From Photobacterium kishitanii (GTDB lineage: Bacteria > Pseudomonadota > Gammaproteobacteria > Enterobacterales > Vibrionaceae), in NCBI RefSeq assembly GCF_003026355.1, contig NZ_PYON01000005.1:124001-188000 (forward strand): a DNA stretch of 64,000 bases, given 5' to 3'. Shown piece after piece: positions 1-7,904 of the stretch; positions within the stretch are counted from its first letter, which is position 1; every line of letters begins with the position of its first letter. The position numbers and the translations under genes were made by a program. Below the pieces are notes generated by a model, which saw only the letters and a program-made list of their open reading frames with translations, ran no database searches and had not been told where the DNA came from.

Positions 1-343
1 ATTTCATTATGAGATAGTACAATTCCAAGGCAACGGCCATAATCAAAAAGTAGATAAGAAATTTTTTGATGCGATGCAAAAGCAACAAATTGATATGAAT
101 CAAGCATTTGCGAACGCTTGGAATACTATGGGTAATCCAAATGATTTTAACACTATGCAATCTAACATGACGAAGCTAATGCATCAGCAACAGCAACAAA
201 TGTTAGCAATGCAGCAGCAATTTAAACAGGCTGGATTAACTTCACCTACGCAAGTTAAATTAAGTACTCATGTTGCTACACCAGCAAAAGATAGTGCATC
301 AACAGTTGCTACGTCCACAGATGCAGCTGCTGTTACTAAATAA
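1..343 (+). CDS. Hypothetical protein, Gln-rich C-terminal part (5' end outside window)
   Basis: The reading frame is open from base 2 of the window to the TAA at 341-343, so the true start lies upstream; the internal ATG at 74 has no good ribosome binding site and is probably not the start. The visible 113 residues are Gln, Asn, Met and Ala rich, with a run of five Gln in the middle and an Ala/Thr/Ser-rich tail, and have no membrane segment or cysteine. I do not recognise the family. Low-complexity helical tails like this occur in many granule- or surface-associated proteins, but nothing here identifies the function. A shared terminator hairpin follows. Confidence 0.55.
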   Translation, partial: FHYEIVQFQGNGHNQKVDKKFFDAMQKQQIDMNQAFANAWNTMGNPNDFNTMQSNMTKLMHQQQQQMLAMQQQFKQAGLTSPTQVKLSTHVATPAKDSASTVATSTDAAAVTK

Positions 344-387
344 ATCGATTGTATTATCTATTGAACATAGTGAATAACGTCATGATG

Positions 388-444
388 TAAGCCCTCAATT
401 ACTATATCTTTTTAGTTAGAAAGAAACCGTAGATTGAGGGCTTA
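388..444. terminator. Hairpin between convergent genes
   Basis: Twelve-base perfect arms (taagccctcaat / attgagggctta) enclose a 33-base loop between the end of the gene at 1-343 and the 3' end of the minus-strand gene at 449. The rightward arm runs into tattttat. It probably serves both directions, although the long loop makes it a weak intrinsic terminator. Confidence 0.5.
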
Positions 445-448
445 TATT

Positions 449-2305
449 TTATCTAATAAGTTGTTGAACGATACTCTGTAATTTGGACGCGGAAACATCT
501 TCAGGGAGAATCGGTGGTGCAGCGAGCACTTCTAATTCTGATCTAAAACGTTTTATTGCAGTAATAATACTGAATTTTCGCTGTCGACTAAATATTGATC
601 CCCATACACCTTTTAACCCCATTGGAACAACGACAACAGGCGTACGTTTTATAATAACTTCAATGCCGCGTTTAAAGTCATTTAGCTCACCTGTACGTGT
701 TATCTTACCTTCAGGGAAGATACAGACAATATTTCCTGCGATAAGCTCTGCTTCAACTTGATTAAATGCTGCTCTATATATTTGGGGTGATACTTTTTGT
801 GCACATATAGGGATTGTTTTAGCCCATTTAAACAAATATTTGGCCAAGGGTAGGTTGGCTATATTTTTGTCCATAACAAATCGGACTGAACGACGACTTG
901 CTGCACCGATTAATAATGCATCAACAAAACTCACATGATTGCAAATTAAGATTGCAGGTCCTGTTTTGGGAATATTTTCAAGCCCAGTAGATTTTATTCG
1001 GTATAGCACGCGAGTAATTAACCAAACGACAAACCTTAATACAAATTCTTGTACTTGGCTAAATACATAAATGGCAACTAATGCATTAATTATAGCGACA
1101 GTTAATAACAATTCAGAGATGGTGGCATTAAATACTGTGAGCATAATAATTGAGAATAAAGCACTCAGCACCATGAATAATGCATTGAGTATATTATTCC
1201 CAGCAATAATTTGAGCGCGGTTTTTTTGTTCACTACGCTGTTGAATAAGTGCGTTTAGCGGCACAACAAAGAGGCTTCCTGATATACTCAGTAGCATTAA
1301 ATCGACCAGTATGCGTTTATTTGTCAGTATAAATTCAATAATTGTAATATGTTGATGGGTAATGATGTGTTGGCTTGCAATGTACAAATCGATACCAAAG
1401 AAACTGATGCCAAAAGCACCAATAGGGATGATCCCAAGTTCAACTTGATCACCTGAAAGCTTCTCGCACAGCCATGCACCAAGGGCAATACCAATAGAAA
1501 AAAGCGTCAATAATAAGGTTACATATTGTGGGTTATCATTGATGAGGACTTTAGCTAAGTTGGGTAATTGCGTCAGATAAGTTGCGGCAACAAACCAAAA
1601 CCAACTAATAGCTAAAATTGACAAATAGACCGTACGATTTTTTTTAGTGATACGTACTGTATGTACTATTTGTGTGAATGGGTTCCAATTAATGCTTAAT
1701 TTAGGGTTATTGGGTGCTGCTTTTGGAATATATAAGCTACTAATAAAACCTATAATGGCGATAAAAACCACAATAACAGCAGTAATAGTAAATCGATAGT
1801 CACTAGTAAAAATGTATCCTGCCGCTAATGTACCACCTAAAATAGCAAGAAAAGTTCCCATTTCAACCAAGGCATTACCCGCGAGTAGGGTTTTAGGGGA
1901 TAAGTGTTGCGGCATCAATGCAAATTTTACTGGGCCAAAGAAAGCGGATTGCGCGCCCATTACGAATAAAATAACCATTAAAGCGGGTAGCGATTGTAGG
2001 TAAATAGCGATTGCACCAGCAGTCATAACGAGTATTTCAATAATTTTAAGACGTTGGATTAATTTTGACTTTTCATATTTGTCAGCAAGTTGACCGCCAA
2101 TAGGTGATAATAGAAAAAATGGCAAAATAAATACAGCGGCTGCAATATTAACGAAAATAGCGCTTTGTGTTTGATTGTATAAGCTTGAAAATACAATCGA
2201 GAGGAGCAGAAAATTTTTGTATAAATTATCGTTAAAAGCGCCTAATGCTTGGGTAATAAAAAAAGGCAGAAAACGGTGCTGTTTTAATAAAGATAACTGA
2301 GCCAT
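449..2305 (-). CDS. MFS lysophospholipid transporter fused to PlsC-type acyltransferase
   Basis: The N-terminal two thirds is a 12-TM major facilitator domain of the LplT type (FFITQALGAFNDNLYKN near the start; GGQLADKYEKSK loop). The last 170 residues form a 1-acylglycerol-phosphate acyltransferase domain with the HX4D motif NHVSFVD near residue 460 and FPEGKITRTGE near 534. LplT flips lysophospholipids across the inner membrane and an Aas-type acyltransferase re-acylates them; here both steps are one polypeptide, without the acyl-ACP synthetase domain found in other fusions. The longest frame begins at 2317, but AAGGAG lies directly against that ATG with no spacing, while the ATG at 2305 is 12 bases away and begins MAQLSLL, so I choose 2305. 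The gene stands alone. Function in phospholipid repair is inferred from the family. Confidence 0.85.
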   Translation of the reverse strand: MAQLSLLKQHRFLPFFITQALGAFNDNLYKNFLLLSIVFSSLYNQTQSAIFVNIAAAVFILPFFLLSPIGGQLADKYEKSKLIQRLKIIEILVMTAGAIAIYLQSLPALMVILFVMGAQSAFFGPVKFALMPQHLSPKTLLAGNALVEMGTFLAILGGTLAAGYIFTSDYRFTITAVIVVFIAIIGFISSLYIPKAAPNNPKLSINWNPFTQIVHTVRITKKNRTVYLSILAISWFWFVAATYLTQLPNLAKVLINDNPQYVTLLLTLFSIGIALGAWLCEKLSGDQVELGIIPIGAFGISFFGIDLYIASQHIITHQHITIIEFILTNKRILVDLMLLSISGSLFVVPLNALIQQRSEQKNRAQIIAGNNILNALFMVLSALFSIIMLTVFNATISELLLTVAIINALVAIYVFSQVQEFVLRFVVWLITRVLYRIKSTGLENIPKTGPAILICNHVSFVDALLIGAASRRSVRFVMDKNIANLPLAKYLFKWAKTIPICAQKVSPQIYRAAFNQVEAELIAGNIVCIFPEGKITRTGELNDFKRGIEVIIKRTPVVVVPMGLKGVWGSIFSRQRKFSIITAIKRFRSELEVLAAPPILPEDVSASKLQSIVQQLIR

Positions 2306-2652
2306 AGTTACTTTCATCTCCTTACGTTAAATTATCAAATTAATAGTTATTTGTTCAGCGTTAGAATTACAATAGCAAAGAATAAAACATTGTGCAATTG
2401 ATTTTGAATGGTGTTTTATTGCAGCTGAACTATATTAGGATAGATTGCTTCAGTGAGCGTATTGCTGAAAGCGTTTTTATATATAGCTGTCGTGTACTTT
2501 TGAGAGTAGATATGATTTTGGTTTAAATAGCGGTAATGTAGTTTCGGCAACTAGAGAATGAAGCTGCTATTTTTAGCTCTAAGGACGTATAAACTAGAGT
2601 GCAGAGGTCGTCGTTTGGCTCTCTTAATATTAATAATAGGAATTTGCGAATA
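2306..2652. other. Intergenic region between divergent genes
   Basis: AT-rich spacer between the minus-strand transporter/acyltransferase and the plus-strand TatD-like gene. It must hold both promoters, but I see no outstanding operator, hairpin or small gene in it. Confidence 0.4.
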
Positions 2653-3405
2653 ATGGTTACGGATATTCATTGTCATTCAGATCAGGTAAGTGCGGATAAT
2701 ATAGCTAAATTTATTGCTGATGGGGGTAAAATAGGGTCTGTATCGATGACCCTTAAAAGTGCAATACAAGTACTAGCACTAAAGCAACAATATCCTGATG
2801 CGATTGAATTGTTTTTAGGTATTCATCCTGAAGTCGCCGCAGATGAAGCTATGATAGAAGCAGTTATTGCGCTGATCCATCAACATCATCGTTTGCTGAG
2901 TGGTATTGGTGAAATCGGTATTCCTTTCTTTTATCTTGATGACAAAACGGCTTTACAGAAACAGTTGTTAAAACAGCAAGGCGCACAGTTAATGGCACGT
3001 TTTGTCGCAATTGCTGCGGATTATAATTTACCTGTCAATTTACATGTTGTGGAGGATGATATTGAGTTAGCACTACCAATATTAAACCAATATGGTGTTG
3101 GAGGGGCGTTATTTCATTGGTATGAAGGATCATTATCTCATCTAACGCAACTGCATCAACAAGGTCATTTTATCTCAGTTAGCCCGTGGATTTTCGTCGA
3201 TGATCATTATTGGCAATTTGTGCAAGCCATACCATTCTCGATGATGTTGGTTGAATCTGATGCGCCATGTAAATATAACGGCAAGATAGGTGATCCAAGT
3301 ATGATTGTTGATATTATCGCCGCAGTAGCTAACTACCATCAAATATCAGTTGAGCAGTTAACCTTGATATTAGCTGATAATACTCGCCGTTATTTGAGAA
3401 AGTAG
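2653..3405 (+). CDS. TatD-family metal-dependent hydrolase (divergent)
   Basis: TatD proteins are amidohydrolase-fold, divalent-metal nucleases. Visible landmarks fit: DIHCH at the N-terminus (metal ligands, HxH), GIGEIG in the middle (the usual G-E-x-G strand), NLHV and LFHWYEG with histidine ligands, and ESDAP near the end (final Asp ligand). At 250 residues it is close to the usual 255-265. A GTG at 2599 would give 18 more residues, but the family begins at MVTDIHCH and an AGGA lies 11 bases before the ATG at 2653. Sequence identity to classical TatD/YcfH/YjjV looks low, so the exact substrate (DNA ends, D-aminoacyl-tRNA or other) is open. It is followed by hflX-like on the same strand, with an independent-looking gap. 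Confidence 0.75.
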   Translation: MVTDIHCHSDQVSADNIAKFIADGGKIGSVSMTLKSAIQVLALKQQYPDAIELFLGIHPEVAADEAMIEAVIALIHQHHRLLSGIGEIGIPFFYLDDKTALQKQLLKQQGAQLMARFVAIAADYNLPVNLHVVEDDIELALPILNQYGVGGALFHWYEGSLSHLTQLHQQGHFISVSPWIFVDDHYWQFVQAIPFSMMLVESDAPCKYNGKIGDPSMIVDIIAAVANYHQISVEQLTLILADNTRRYLRK

Positions 3406-3534
3406 AATTTAAAGACTAATACGTTTAAGCGATAATCTAAACGAAGGGCTATTTTTATATAAAGCTGATTGATAACAGCGTAGGATGGAGGAAATATAAA
3501 AAATAGGGTGCGCGTATGTGCACAATAGAAAAAT

Positions 3535-4878
3535 ATGCAATTAACAGCAAAAGCCTCGCGTAATCGCGCTTTACTGATTTCAATCCAAACGCCGCAGTTT
3601 AAAGGTGATGAAGCCAAAGCATCATTAGCTGAATTGGCACGTCTAGTTACCACTCTTGGTTTTAAAGTTGTCGGTACTCAATCACAAAAGCTAAGTTCAA
3701 CTCAACGCATGAATGTGCTCGGTTCAGGTAAAATGGCTGAAATAGCGCACTTGACGGGTAATCAAGGCATTGTGGATGATTTCGACGATGACGATGATAT
3801 TGTTGATGAGATGCTTTTTAGTGAACTACCGAGTGAAGACTTACCGTTTGGTAGCGCTGATGTAGTGGTCTTTGATTGCGATTTAAGTCCATCACAATTA
3901 CGTAATGTGGAAAATCAATTAGGTGTTGAGGTCTTTGATCGCACCGGTATTATTATTGAAATATTTAGCCGTCATGCTCGTACTCGAACAGCACGATTAC
4001 AGGTTGAAATTGCGCGCCTTAATTATTTAGCACCACGCTTGCGTGAGTCAACCAGTGGCAATAAAGAACGTCAAATGGGTAAAGGTGCAGGTGAAACGAC
4101 CCTTGAGTTAGATCGTCGTAAAATACGTGATCAATTAGCTGAGTTACGACGCGAACTCGTTAGTGTACAAGATGAGCTTAAAGGTCGTCGTGCCCAACGA
4201 TCTGAATTGTTTTGTGTAGCATTAGTGGGCTATACCAATGCGGGTAAGTCATCGATGATGCGTGCATTGACAGGTAGTGAAGTGCTCGTGGAGAACAAAC
4301 TATTTGCCACCCTTGATACTACAGTGCGTGCCTTACAGCCAATTACTCAGCCTCGTATTTTAGTTTCAGATACGGTTGGTTTTATTAAAAAGCTTCCCCA
4401 CGACTTAGTGGCCTCATTCTACTCGACACTAGCAGAAGCACATGATGCCTCTTTATTGTTATATGTGGTTGATGCATCGGATTCTTCTTTCCGTTCGCAG
4501 CTTGATGTTGTACATGAAGTACTGCATGAAGTGGGCGTGGATGACATCCCTAAGCAATTAGTGTTAAATAAATCTGATCAATTGAGCGTTGAGCAGCAGC
4601 AATCATTGATGGCTGAATTTCCTGATGCGATCATGACATCGACCCGTAATCCGGCTGATATTACTAAATTACATCAATATATCGTGAGTGTGGCGCAGGG
4701 CGAGATGATTGAAGATCAAATCGTCGTGCCGTATACAGCTAATGGTATTATTGGTGAAATTCGTTCAAGCATGAGTGTGACCAAGGAAGAATATGAATAT
4801 GAACATATTACTTTCACTGTGCGCTCTAACCCAATTAATTTAGCCCGCCTTAAAAAGCAAATGCAGAATAAAGATTAA
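3535..4878 (+). CDS. HflX-type ribosome-associated GTPase, divergent paralogue
   Basis: HflX binds 50S subunits and splits stalled or hibernating ribosomes using GTP. All parts are visible: an HflX N-terminal domain, the region preceding the G domain (GKGAGETTLELDRRKI, residues 183-198), a coiled helix pair at 195-222, P-loop GYTNAGKS (232-239), DTVGF (279-283) and NKSD (345-348). At 447 residues it is a little longer than the E. coli protein, owing to an acidic insertion DDFDDDDD at 81-88. The G-domain lead-in differs from the GxxGPGE form I remember for the hfq-linked HflX, and the gene is not next to hfq or hflKC, so this is probably a second paralogue. An in-frame stop at 3526-3528 fixes the ATG at 3535 as the first possible start; the ribosome binding site is weak. 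Confidence 0.85.
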   Translation: MQLTAKASRNRALLISIQTPQFKGDEAKASLAELARLVTTLGFKVVGTQSQKLSSTQRMNVLGSGKMAEIAHLTGNQGIVDDFDDDDDIVDEMLFSELPSEDLPFGSADVVVFDCDLSPSQLRNVENQLGVEVFDRTGIIIEIFSRHARTRTARLQVEIARLNYLAPRLRESTSGNKERQMGKGAGETTLELDRRKIRDQLAELRRELVSVQDELKGRRAQRSELFCVALVGYTNAGKSSMMRALTGSEVLVENKLFATLDTTVRALQPITQPRILVSDTVGFIKKLPHDLVASFYSTLAEAHDASLLLYVVDASDSSFRSQLDVVHEVLHEVGVDDIPKQLVLNKSDQLSVEQQQSLMAEFPDAIMTSTRNPADITKLHQYIVSVAQGEMIEDQIVVPYTANGIIGEIRSSMSVTKEEYEYEHITFTVRSNPINLARLKKQMQNKD

Positions 4879-4954
4879 TGGATCAACGTTGCCATTATTA
4901 TAGATAAATGATTCTTTAGTTATGGTGGCGAGTGATCAATTATAAATAGAATAT

Positions 4955-4991
4955 GGGTTATTTACTCTTACTGATTAAAAGTAAATAACCC
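4955..4991. terminator. Convergent-gene hairpin
   Basis: Perfect 12-base arms gggttatttact / agtaaataaccc with a 13-base loop lie between the 3' ends of the HflX-like gene and the minus-strand membrane protein. There is no long T tract on either side, so it is a probable bidirectional terminator by position rather than a textbook one. Confidence 0.5.
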
Positions 4992-5004
4992 GTGCTCTAG
5001 ATGT

Positions 5005-5994
5005 TTAGGCTAATAACGGATTGATTTTCTGCTGCTGAATAATACCGCATTGAGCCAAGAGTTTTTTTTCATTTGCTGTTAAGCGTTGGCGGAAAAAGAG
5101 CAAAGTTGTGAGTATATTGATTACATCGTTATATTCTGTAGAGTTTAATAGGCTTAAACTTTGTAATAGCAATGTTGGTGATTCTATATCTGTTAGCATT
5201 ACTGGGGCTTGCTTATAAATCTCGTCATAGAATAATTCTAAATTAACATCACATTCTTGTTTATAACTTTGGCGCACAGCAATACAACGTAATAGGGCGG
5301 TGCGATAAGTCATTGATACTGGTTTCTGCTGGTGGATAGTGACTTGATTCAGTACATAAATACGCGCTGAAATTCGTAATCTCACTTCACGTAATGCCTT
5401 TTGTTGGACCCATGCATCCCAAAATCCTGTAATTAAGGTTGAGATTAACGGTATATAAACTCGTACGCTACTGCGTGAAATTGATTTTTGTAATACCGCT
5501 TTGATTAGAAAGTTACTCAGAATATCTTTACCTGAATAAAGGGCAACTTTGATATAGCGAAACTTACTCAGTGCTTTATATGGTTTGATGCCGTGGATAT
5601 TATCAATAGGCTCTGAGAGTTCCATTACAGCTCGGACTAATGATGCTTTCATTTTGTCACAGAAGTGATTCTCTGCACTGGCTCGGTTGATCAGTAGTGC
5701 GGTGGTTATAAAACCGATTTCAAATAATAGTAATAATTCTAAGCCAATAAAAACAATATTGATCGTTAGTAGTTTGGCCAAATTGTCCCAGGCTAACCAA
5801 TTCTCACCTAATAGCTCAAGATAAATTTCAAACGCGACGATAACGAACGTTGTCATAAAACCAATCAAGAATGATAAGCCAACACAAAGCTGACATAATC
5901 TTTTATCTGAAATTCGCGTAAATAAGGGCTGATTACGGCTAAGGTGTTTTTCAACGCGGCGAATGCCCCATTGTTCAATTTTATGTTCAATCAT
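5005..5994 (-). CDS. Unknown membrane protein, 329 aa
   Basis: Not recognised with confidence. It has two clear hydrophobic segments near residues 32-62 and 74-105 (LSFLIGFMTTFVIVAFEIYL; INIVFIGLELLLLFEIGFI) and a third weaker one near 175-192 (VRVYIPLISTLITGFWDAWV), followed by a soluble helical C-terminal domain of about 130 residues. There is no signal peptide. Dispersed positive charges before the first helix suggest a cytoplasmic N-terminus. The pattern of two long helices, a charged helical domain and a short third helix resembles uncharacterised families of gammaproteobacteria and spirochaetes, but I cannot name one safely. It is monocistronic, convergent with the HflX-like gene, and has no obvious Shine-Dalgarno before the ATG at 5994. 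Confidence 0.65.
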   Translation of the reverse strand: MIEHKIEQWGIRRVEKHLSRNQPLFTRISDKRLCQLCVGLSFLIGFMTTFVIVAFEIYLELLGENWLAWDNLAKLLTINIVFIGLELLLLFEIGFITTALLINRASAENHFCDKMKASLVRAVMELSEPIDNIHGIKPYKALSKFRYIKVALYSGKDILSNFLIKAVLQKSISRSSVRVYIPLISTLITGFWDAWVQQKALREVRLRISARIYVLNQVTIHQQKPVSMTYRTALLRCIAVRQSYKQECDVNLELFYDEIYKQAPVMLTDIESPTLLLQSLSLLNSTEYNDVINILTTLLFFRQRLTANEKKLLAQCGIIQQQKINPLLA

Positions 5995-6034
5995 AACGGA
6001 TAAAGATCAGACTCATAAATTTAGTATAGAAATA

Positions 6035-6057
6035 ACGCAGCATAGTGATTGCTGCGT
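6035..6057 (-). terminator. Terminator after the exported protein at 6180-6632
   Basis: Arms acgcagc / gctgcgt with a 9-base loop. Read on the minus strand, the stem is followed by gttatttct. It separates the exported-protein gene from the membrane-protein gene downstream on the same strand. Confidence 0.5.
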
Positions 6058-6179
6058 ATTCTAGATCGGCTTTAGCCAAAGGCGTAGTTAATTTTACTGA
6101 ATTATTTACAGATCATGACAAAGTGATTTTATTGTAGATGATTACGTTATTAAGCCATTTAAGATGAGCGATTATTAAC

Positions 6180-6632
6180 TCATTTTTCTTCTTTATGGCT
6201 ACCTTTAAACCCTAAAAATGACAGCTGTTTTTTGGCCGCCGCTGGTGGTGTATAGCTACTATCGTCGTCATTTTCTTCAGCGATAGGGTGAGTGGAAACG
6301 GGCAGTAATCGAAATATAGCAAAGCCATCTTCTTTATGTACAAAAGCGATTTGACGATGGAGTAGGTTATCATCCTCTTTGGTCGCAGCTAAGGTTTTAT
6401 CTTTAATTAATGCGAGTGGAGCGATCATTGCTTGGCAGTGATAGATCTTGTAATTGTAGTTAGCAAATATACGGCAAGGCTCATCGAGAGTGAAGGTTTC
6501 TCCTTCAAGCAAATGACGACTATTTTCTACAGCCCGGTTGATATCCATGACGTTTGCAGCAAATGCACAAGAGGCAGTGAAGCTGATGCCAGTAATCACT
6601 AACAAACTAGTGGTAATGATTTTTTTCAGCAT
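6180..6632 (-). CDS. Small exported protein of unknown function
   Basis: Begins MLKKIITTSLLVITG, a Sec signal peptide with likely cleavage after a Cys-Ala-Phe-Ala stretch near residue 25. The mature part is about 125 residues with two cysteines (near residues 54 and 67, from this start), compatible with one periplasmic disulphide, and a charged C-terminus ending in KEEK. The frame could start at 6713, but the ATG at 6632 is preceded by AGGAAC at good spacing and places the signal peptide at the N-terminus; the longer version would bury it and would overlap the dnaJ terminator. I do not recognise the family. It lies just downstream of dnaK-dnaJ but is separated from them by a strong terminator, so it is probably not part of that operon. 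Confidence 0.65.
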   Translation of the reverse strand: MLKKIITTSLLVITGISFTASCAFAANVMDINRAVENSRHLLEGETFTLDEPCRIFANYNYKIYHCQAMIAPLALIKDKTLAATKEDDNLLHRQIAFVHKEDGFAIFRLLPVSTHPIAEENDDDSSYTPPAAAKKQLSFLGFKGSHKEEK

Positions 6633-6664
6633 AGTTGTTCCTACTTTTAATCTAAGTTGAATGC

Positions 6665-6710
6665 AAAAAAGCCAATATCTTGGAATGATAACATTCGTTG
6701 ATATTGGCTT
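6665..6710 (-). terminator. Rho-independent terminator after dnaJ
   Basis: On the minus strand aagccaatatc pairs with gatattggctt, followed by a run of T (ttttttgcat). It lies 30 bases beyond the dnaJ stop and is a textbook intrinsic terminator ending the dnaK-dnaJ block. Confidence 0.8.
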
Positions 6711-6740
6711 CATTATCGAATAGGTCTATTTTAGCGCTGG

Positions 6741-7652
6741 TTAAGCTGCTGCAAACTCATTCAGCAATTCTTTTTGGCGTTCGCTAAGGTTCTGTGGTGT
6801 TTCAATGACAAGCTGGACAATTAAATCACCGGTGTTGCCTTTGCGATCTGTAACCCCTTTACCTTTAAGACGGAATTTACGGCCTGATTGAGTACCTTCT
6901 GGTATTTTCAAACTGATTGCGCCGCCTAAGGTATTTACTTCCACCTTGCCGCCTAATGCTGCGGTTACAAAATCAGTGGTCGCTTTACAAAGAAGGTTAT
7001 TACCTTCACGAGTATAACGTGGATGAGGGCGAATATTCATTTGAATATAAACATCACCCTGAGCACCACCATTAACACCTGGATGACCTTTACCCGTTAA
7101 GCGGATACGACCACCATCTTCGATACCAGCAGGGATCTTGATGTTAAGTTTTTTATTGGTTTGCGTATTACCTTCAAACACAGGTAAATCGATAACACGT
7201 GATGCGCCGTTAATCGCATCCTCTAGATCAATTTCCATGGTGTATTGAAGATCTTCACCTTTTTGAGGGCGAGTTGAGTGACGACCACCGAAACCACCTC
7301 GACCACCGCGTGCATTAGAGAACATGTCGCCAAAAGCACCACCAAACATGTCTTCAAAATCGCTGTAACCACCTTGCTGACCAAAGCCTTGATGACCTCC
7401 GCCATGACCCCCACCCATACCTGGATTTTCAAACGCATTATGACCAAACTGATCGTAAGCAGTGCGTTTTTCTTTATCCATTAAGATTTCATAGGCAGCT
7501 TTTACTTCTTTGAATTTATCTGCTGCAGTTGGATCATCTGGGTTTTTATCAGGGTGAAATTTCATTGCTAGCTTTTTGTAAGCTTTCTTAATTTCTTTCT
7601 CAGATGCAGTTTTGGCGACACCAAGAACTTCATAAAAATCGCGTTTTGACAT
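6741..7652 (-). CDS. dnaJ: DnaJ-family co-chaperone without zinc finger (class B)
   Basis: J proteins stimulate DnaK ATP hydrolysis and hand over unfolded clients. The N-terminal J domain carries the HPD motif at residues 33-35 and is followed by a Gly/Phe-rich linker (about 74-135) and two beta-sandwich client-binding domains ending in the dimerisation tail. Canonical bacterial DnaJ is about 375-380 residues with four CxxCxGxG repeats; this protein is 303 residues and has no such repeats, so it has class B (CbpA/Hsp40-type) architecture although it is dnaK-linked. A GTG at 7661 gives three extra residues, but AAGAGG sits 8 bases before the ATG at 7652, which gives the usual MSKRDFYEVLGV start. 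It is downstream of dnaK on the same strand across 252 bases with a small hairpin, probably cotranscribed. It may correspond to a dnaJ2 copy, with classical dnaJ elsewhere in the genome. Confidence 0.9.
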   Translation of the reverse strand: MSKRDFYEVLGVAKTASEKEIKKAYKKLAMKFHPDKNPDDPTAADKFKEVKAAYEILMDKEKRTAYDQFGHNAFENPGMGGGHGGGHQGFGQQGGYSDFEDMFGGAFGDMFSNARGGRGGFGGRHSTRPQKGEDLQYTMEIDLEDAINGASRVIDLPVFEGNTQTNKKLNIKIPAGIEDGGRIRLTGKGHPGVNGGAQGDVYIQMNIRPHPRYTREGNNLLCKATTDFVTAALGGKVEVNTLGGAISLKIPEGTQSGRKFRLKGKGVTDRKGNTGDLIVQLVIETPQNLSERQKELLNEFAAA

Positions 7653-7871
7653 TGGTAACACCTCTTATCCCTATCGGGACAACTATCTGGAACATTCTAA
7701 ATCGTACGTCTAAGCATATAATAACCAAAAATAGCATTACGCTTAAGTGGTTAATGATTTAAAAGGGCACAGATAGTTAGCCTAATGGGATTCTCTCTCT
7801 ATTGTGATCGTCGAAAAGGGCGAGAGATTAAAATCCCTACGCCCATTGTTATTGTGAAGTTTATGTTATGT

Positions 7872-7892
7872 GCTGCCTATTATCGAGGCAGC
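7872..7892 (-). other. Hairpin in the dnaK-dnaJ intergenic region
   Basis: Perfect arms gctgcct / aggcagc with a 7-base loop, 13 bases after the dnaK stop. There is no T tract, so it is more likely an mRNA-stabilising or partially attenuating hairpin than a full terminator. Confidence 0.4.
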
Positions 7893-7904
7893 AACAGTAA
7901 CGTT

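Noticed and set aside
3390..3653. 87-codon minus-strand frame between the TatD-like and HflX-like genes
   Set aside because: It overlaps the HflX-like start and has an incoherent, aromatic-rich translation.
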